Assembly: GCA_013141115.1 (NCBI GenBank)
Contig: JABFRP010000002.1
Span: 1,538,647-1,602,646 of the forward strand
Source: Ferruginibacter sp.
Lineage (GTDB): Bacteria; Bacteroidota; Bacteroidia; Chitinophagales; Chitinophagaceae
DNA length: 64,000 nt
Direction: 5' to 3'
Every line of letters starts with the position of its first letter. The first letter of the stretch is position 1. The notes under the pieces are model-generated. The model was not told the DNA's origin, searched no databases, and worked only from the letters and a program-made list of their open reading frames with translations. The position numbers were made by a program, and so were the translations under genes. This document shows positions 63,044-64,000 of the stretch, piece by piece.

Positions 63044-64000
63044 ATGATAAAACCATTAAGTGTACTGCTAGCCGTATTGCTATATTACAACGGGTATGCA
63101 CAAACCTCACGTACAGACAGCATCAATGGTTTAATTGTAGCTACTACAGATATAAATGAAAAAGCAAGACTTTTTATTTTACGTAGTAAGGCCTGGCCCA
63201 ACAGCCAAACAGAAAAACCTTTAGCCGATGCACAACAGGCATTGGCCTATTACCAGCAAAGCAAAAATGAAGAAGGGCAGGTAGATGGATATTTACAGCT
63301 ATCAGGTATCTATAGCCGCCAAAATAAATACAAACTGGCATTGGATTTTGATTCTGTTGCTTACAACCTGGCCAACACCACTAATTATAAAAAAGGAAAG
63401 GCATTAGCACTTGGGCTAATGGGCCGCAACCACCAGCAACTGGGCAACTTAAAATTAGCAGAAGAAAAAAACCTGCAATCTTTACAATTATTAAAGGAGG
63501 CTGGTTTAGAAAACGAAATGGCCGAAACGCATAACCGGTTGGGAGTTATTTACCGCAGGCTTTCTGATATAAAAAAATCTCTCTATCATTTTGAAGAAGG
63601 AATTACACTGGCACAAAGTTTTAAAAATGATGCTGTACTGGCAGTATTGTATATGAATAAAGCCAACTCGTTAAATGAAGCTGCACGGTATGATGAAGCT
63701 GTTGGTATGCACCTGAAAAGTATACGCATTAAGGAAAAATTAAAAGATGAAAGGGGGCTGTTACAATCTTTCAATAACATTGCTATAGTATTTATGCGAA
63801 CGCAGCAGTACGAGACCAGCCTGGATTATTTTAGAAAAGCCAATTTGCTGGCAAAGCAATTTAATAATAAAACCAGCCTCGGTTACAATTATGTTAACAT
63901 GGCCGGGTTGTTTAATGTGCTCAATAAAAAAGATTCGGTACCTGCTTTATACGAATTATCGCTGGCTGCATTTAAAGCTACAGAAGAAAAAACCGGTGTA
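63044..64000 (+). CDS. TPR-containing protein, N-terminal part (cut by window edge), probable sensor kinase
   Basis: 319 codons are open to the right edge with no stop. A signal peptide (MIKPLSVLLAVLLYYNGYAQ) is followed by at least six TPR-like units, seen in QQALAYYQQSKNEEGQVDGY, KALALGLMGRNHQQLGNLK, NEMAETHNRLGVIYRRLSDI, YMNKANSLNEAARYDEAVGM and SFNNIAIVFMRTQQYETSL. The layout, a signal peptide then periplasmic TPRs, is like the kinase at 2583-4814, so a HisKA_3/HATPase part beyond the edge is probable but not visible. It is divergent from the exported cluster at 54.8-62.7 kb. Confidence 0.75.
   Translation, partial: MIKPLSVLLAVLLYYNGYAQTSRTDSINGLIVATTDINEKARLFILRSKAWPNSQTEKPLADAQQALAYYQQSKNEEGQVDGYLQLSGIYSRQNKYKLALDFDSVAYNLANTTNYKKGKALALGLMGRNHQQLGNLKLAEEKNLQSLQLLKEAGLENEMAETHNRLGVIYRRLSDIKKSLYHFEEGITLAQSFKNDAVLAVLYMNKANSLNEAARYDEAVGMHLKSIRIKEKLKDERGLLQSFNNIAIVFMRTQQYETSLDYFRKANLLAKQFNNKTSLGYNYVNMAGLFNVLNKKDSVPALYELSLAAFKATEEKTGV

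Overview
The window comes from the chromosome of a Bacteroidota bacterium, most likely a Chitinophagaceae relative. The grounds are low GC with AT-rich intergenic DNA, the near absence of Shine-Dalgarno sequences, repeated TAnnTTTG promoter -7 elements just upstream of genes, and lineage-typical proteins: type 9 secretion (T9SS) cargo with type A and type B (gliding-associated) sorting domains, SprB-like repeats, ELWxxDGT repeats, a fused E1 alpha/beta dehydrogenase, a long PurF-like protein, and MqnC of futalosine-type menaquinone synthesis. Species cannot be named from this sequence alone. No rRNA, tRNA, CRISPR array, transposase or prophage was seen.

Layout. 1-2.5 kb: tag (cut by the left edge) behind pnuC, then two paralogous M23 peptidases around a DoxX-like gene. 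2.6-9.4 kb: a TPR sensor kinase, its LuxR-type regulator and a giant ELWxxDGT T9SS protein. 9.7-18.5 kb: a tight run of nine small exported proteins of mostly unknown function plus an OmpA-domain protein; two carry beta/gamma-crystallin-like domains. 18.6-30 kb: Nfu, PcrA/UvrD, a DinD plus HEPN-like pair, two tandem ECF sigma factors, an M19-like dipeptidase, recA, an EamA transporter and a GNAT acetyltransferase. 30-37.4 kb: SixA-like phosphatase, phytase-like lipoprotein, S1/P1 nuclease, PurF-like protein, a small barrel protein and a fasciclin lipoprotein. 37.4-43 kb: a LytS/LytR pair followed by a T9SS type B SprB-repeat protein. 43-51.2 kb: AlkA-type glycosylase, the mqnC-DUF3817-fRMsr operon, an aspartyl protease with PDZ, an M16 peptidase pair with a small membrane protein, and a VWA protein. 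51.4-54.8 kb: fused E1 dehydrogenase, a zeta-like kinase with a tiny overlapping partner, and an LRR-like protein. 54.8-62.7 kb: a second run of six exported proteins (coiled coil, TPR, RCC1, MORN, two unknowns) on the minus strand. 63.0 kb to the right edge: the start of another TPR protein, probably a sensor kinase.

How it fits together. Housekeeping genes (recA, pcrA, nfu, mqnC, E1) are interleaved with envelope and secretion modules. Two signalling pairs, and probably a third at the right edge, lie next to genes for large or clustered exported proteins, which suggests regulated export of surface material. The two exported-protein clusters (9.7-18.5 kb and 54.8-62.7 kb) are the best candidates for undescribed systems. 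Short palindromic repeats are scattered through the window; they lie between genes, have apparently rewritten the ends of two convergent genes, and one lies in frame inside the linker of the E1 fusion.
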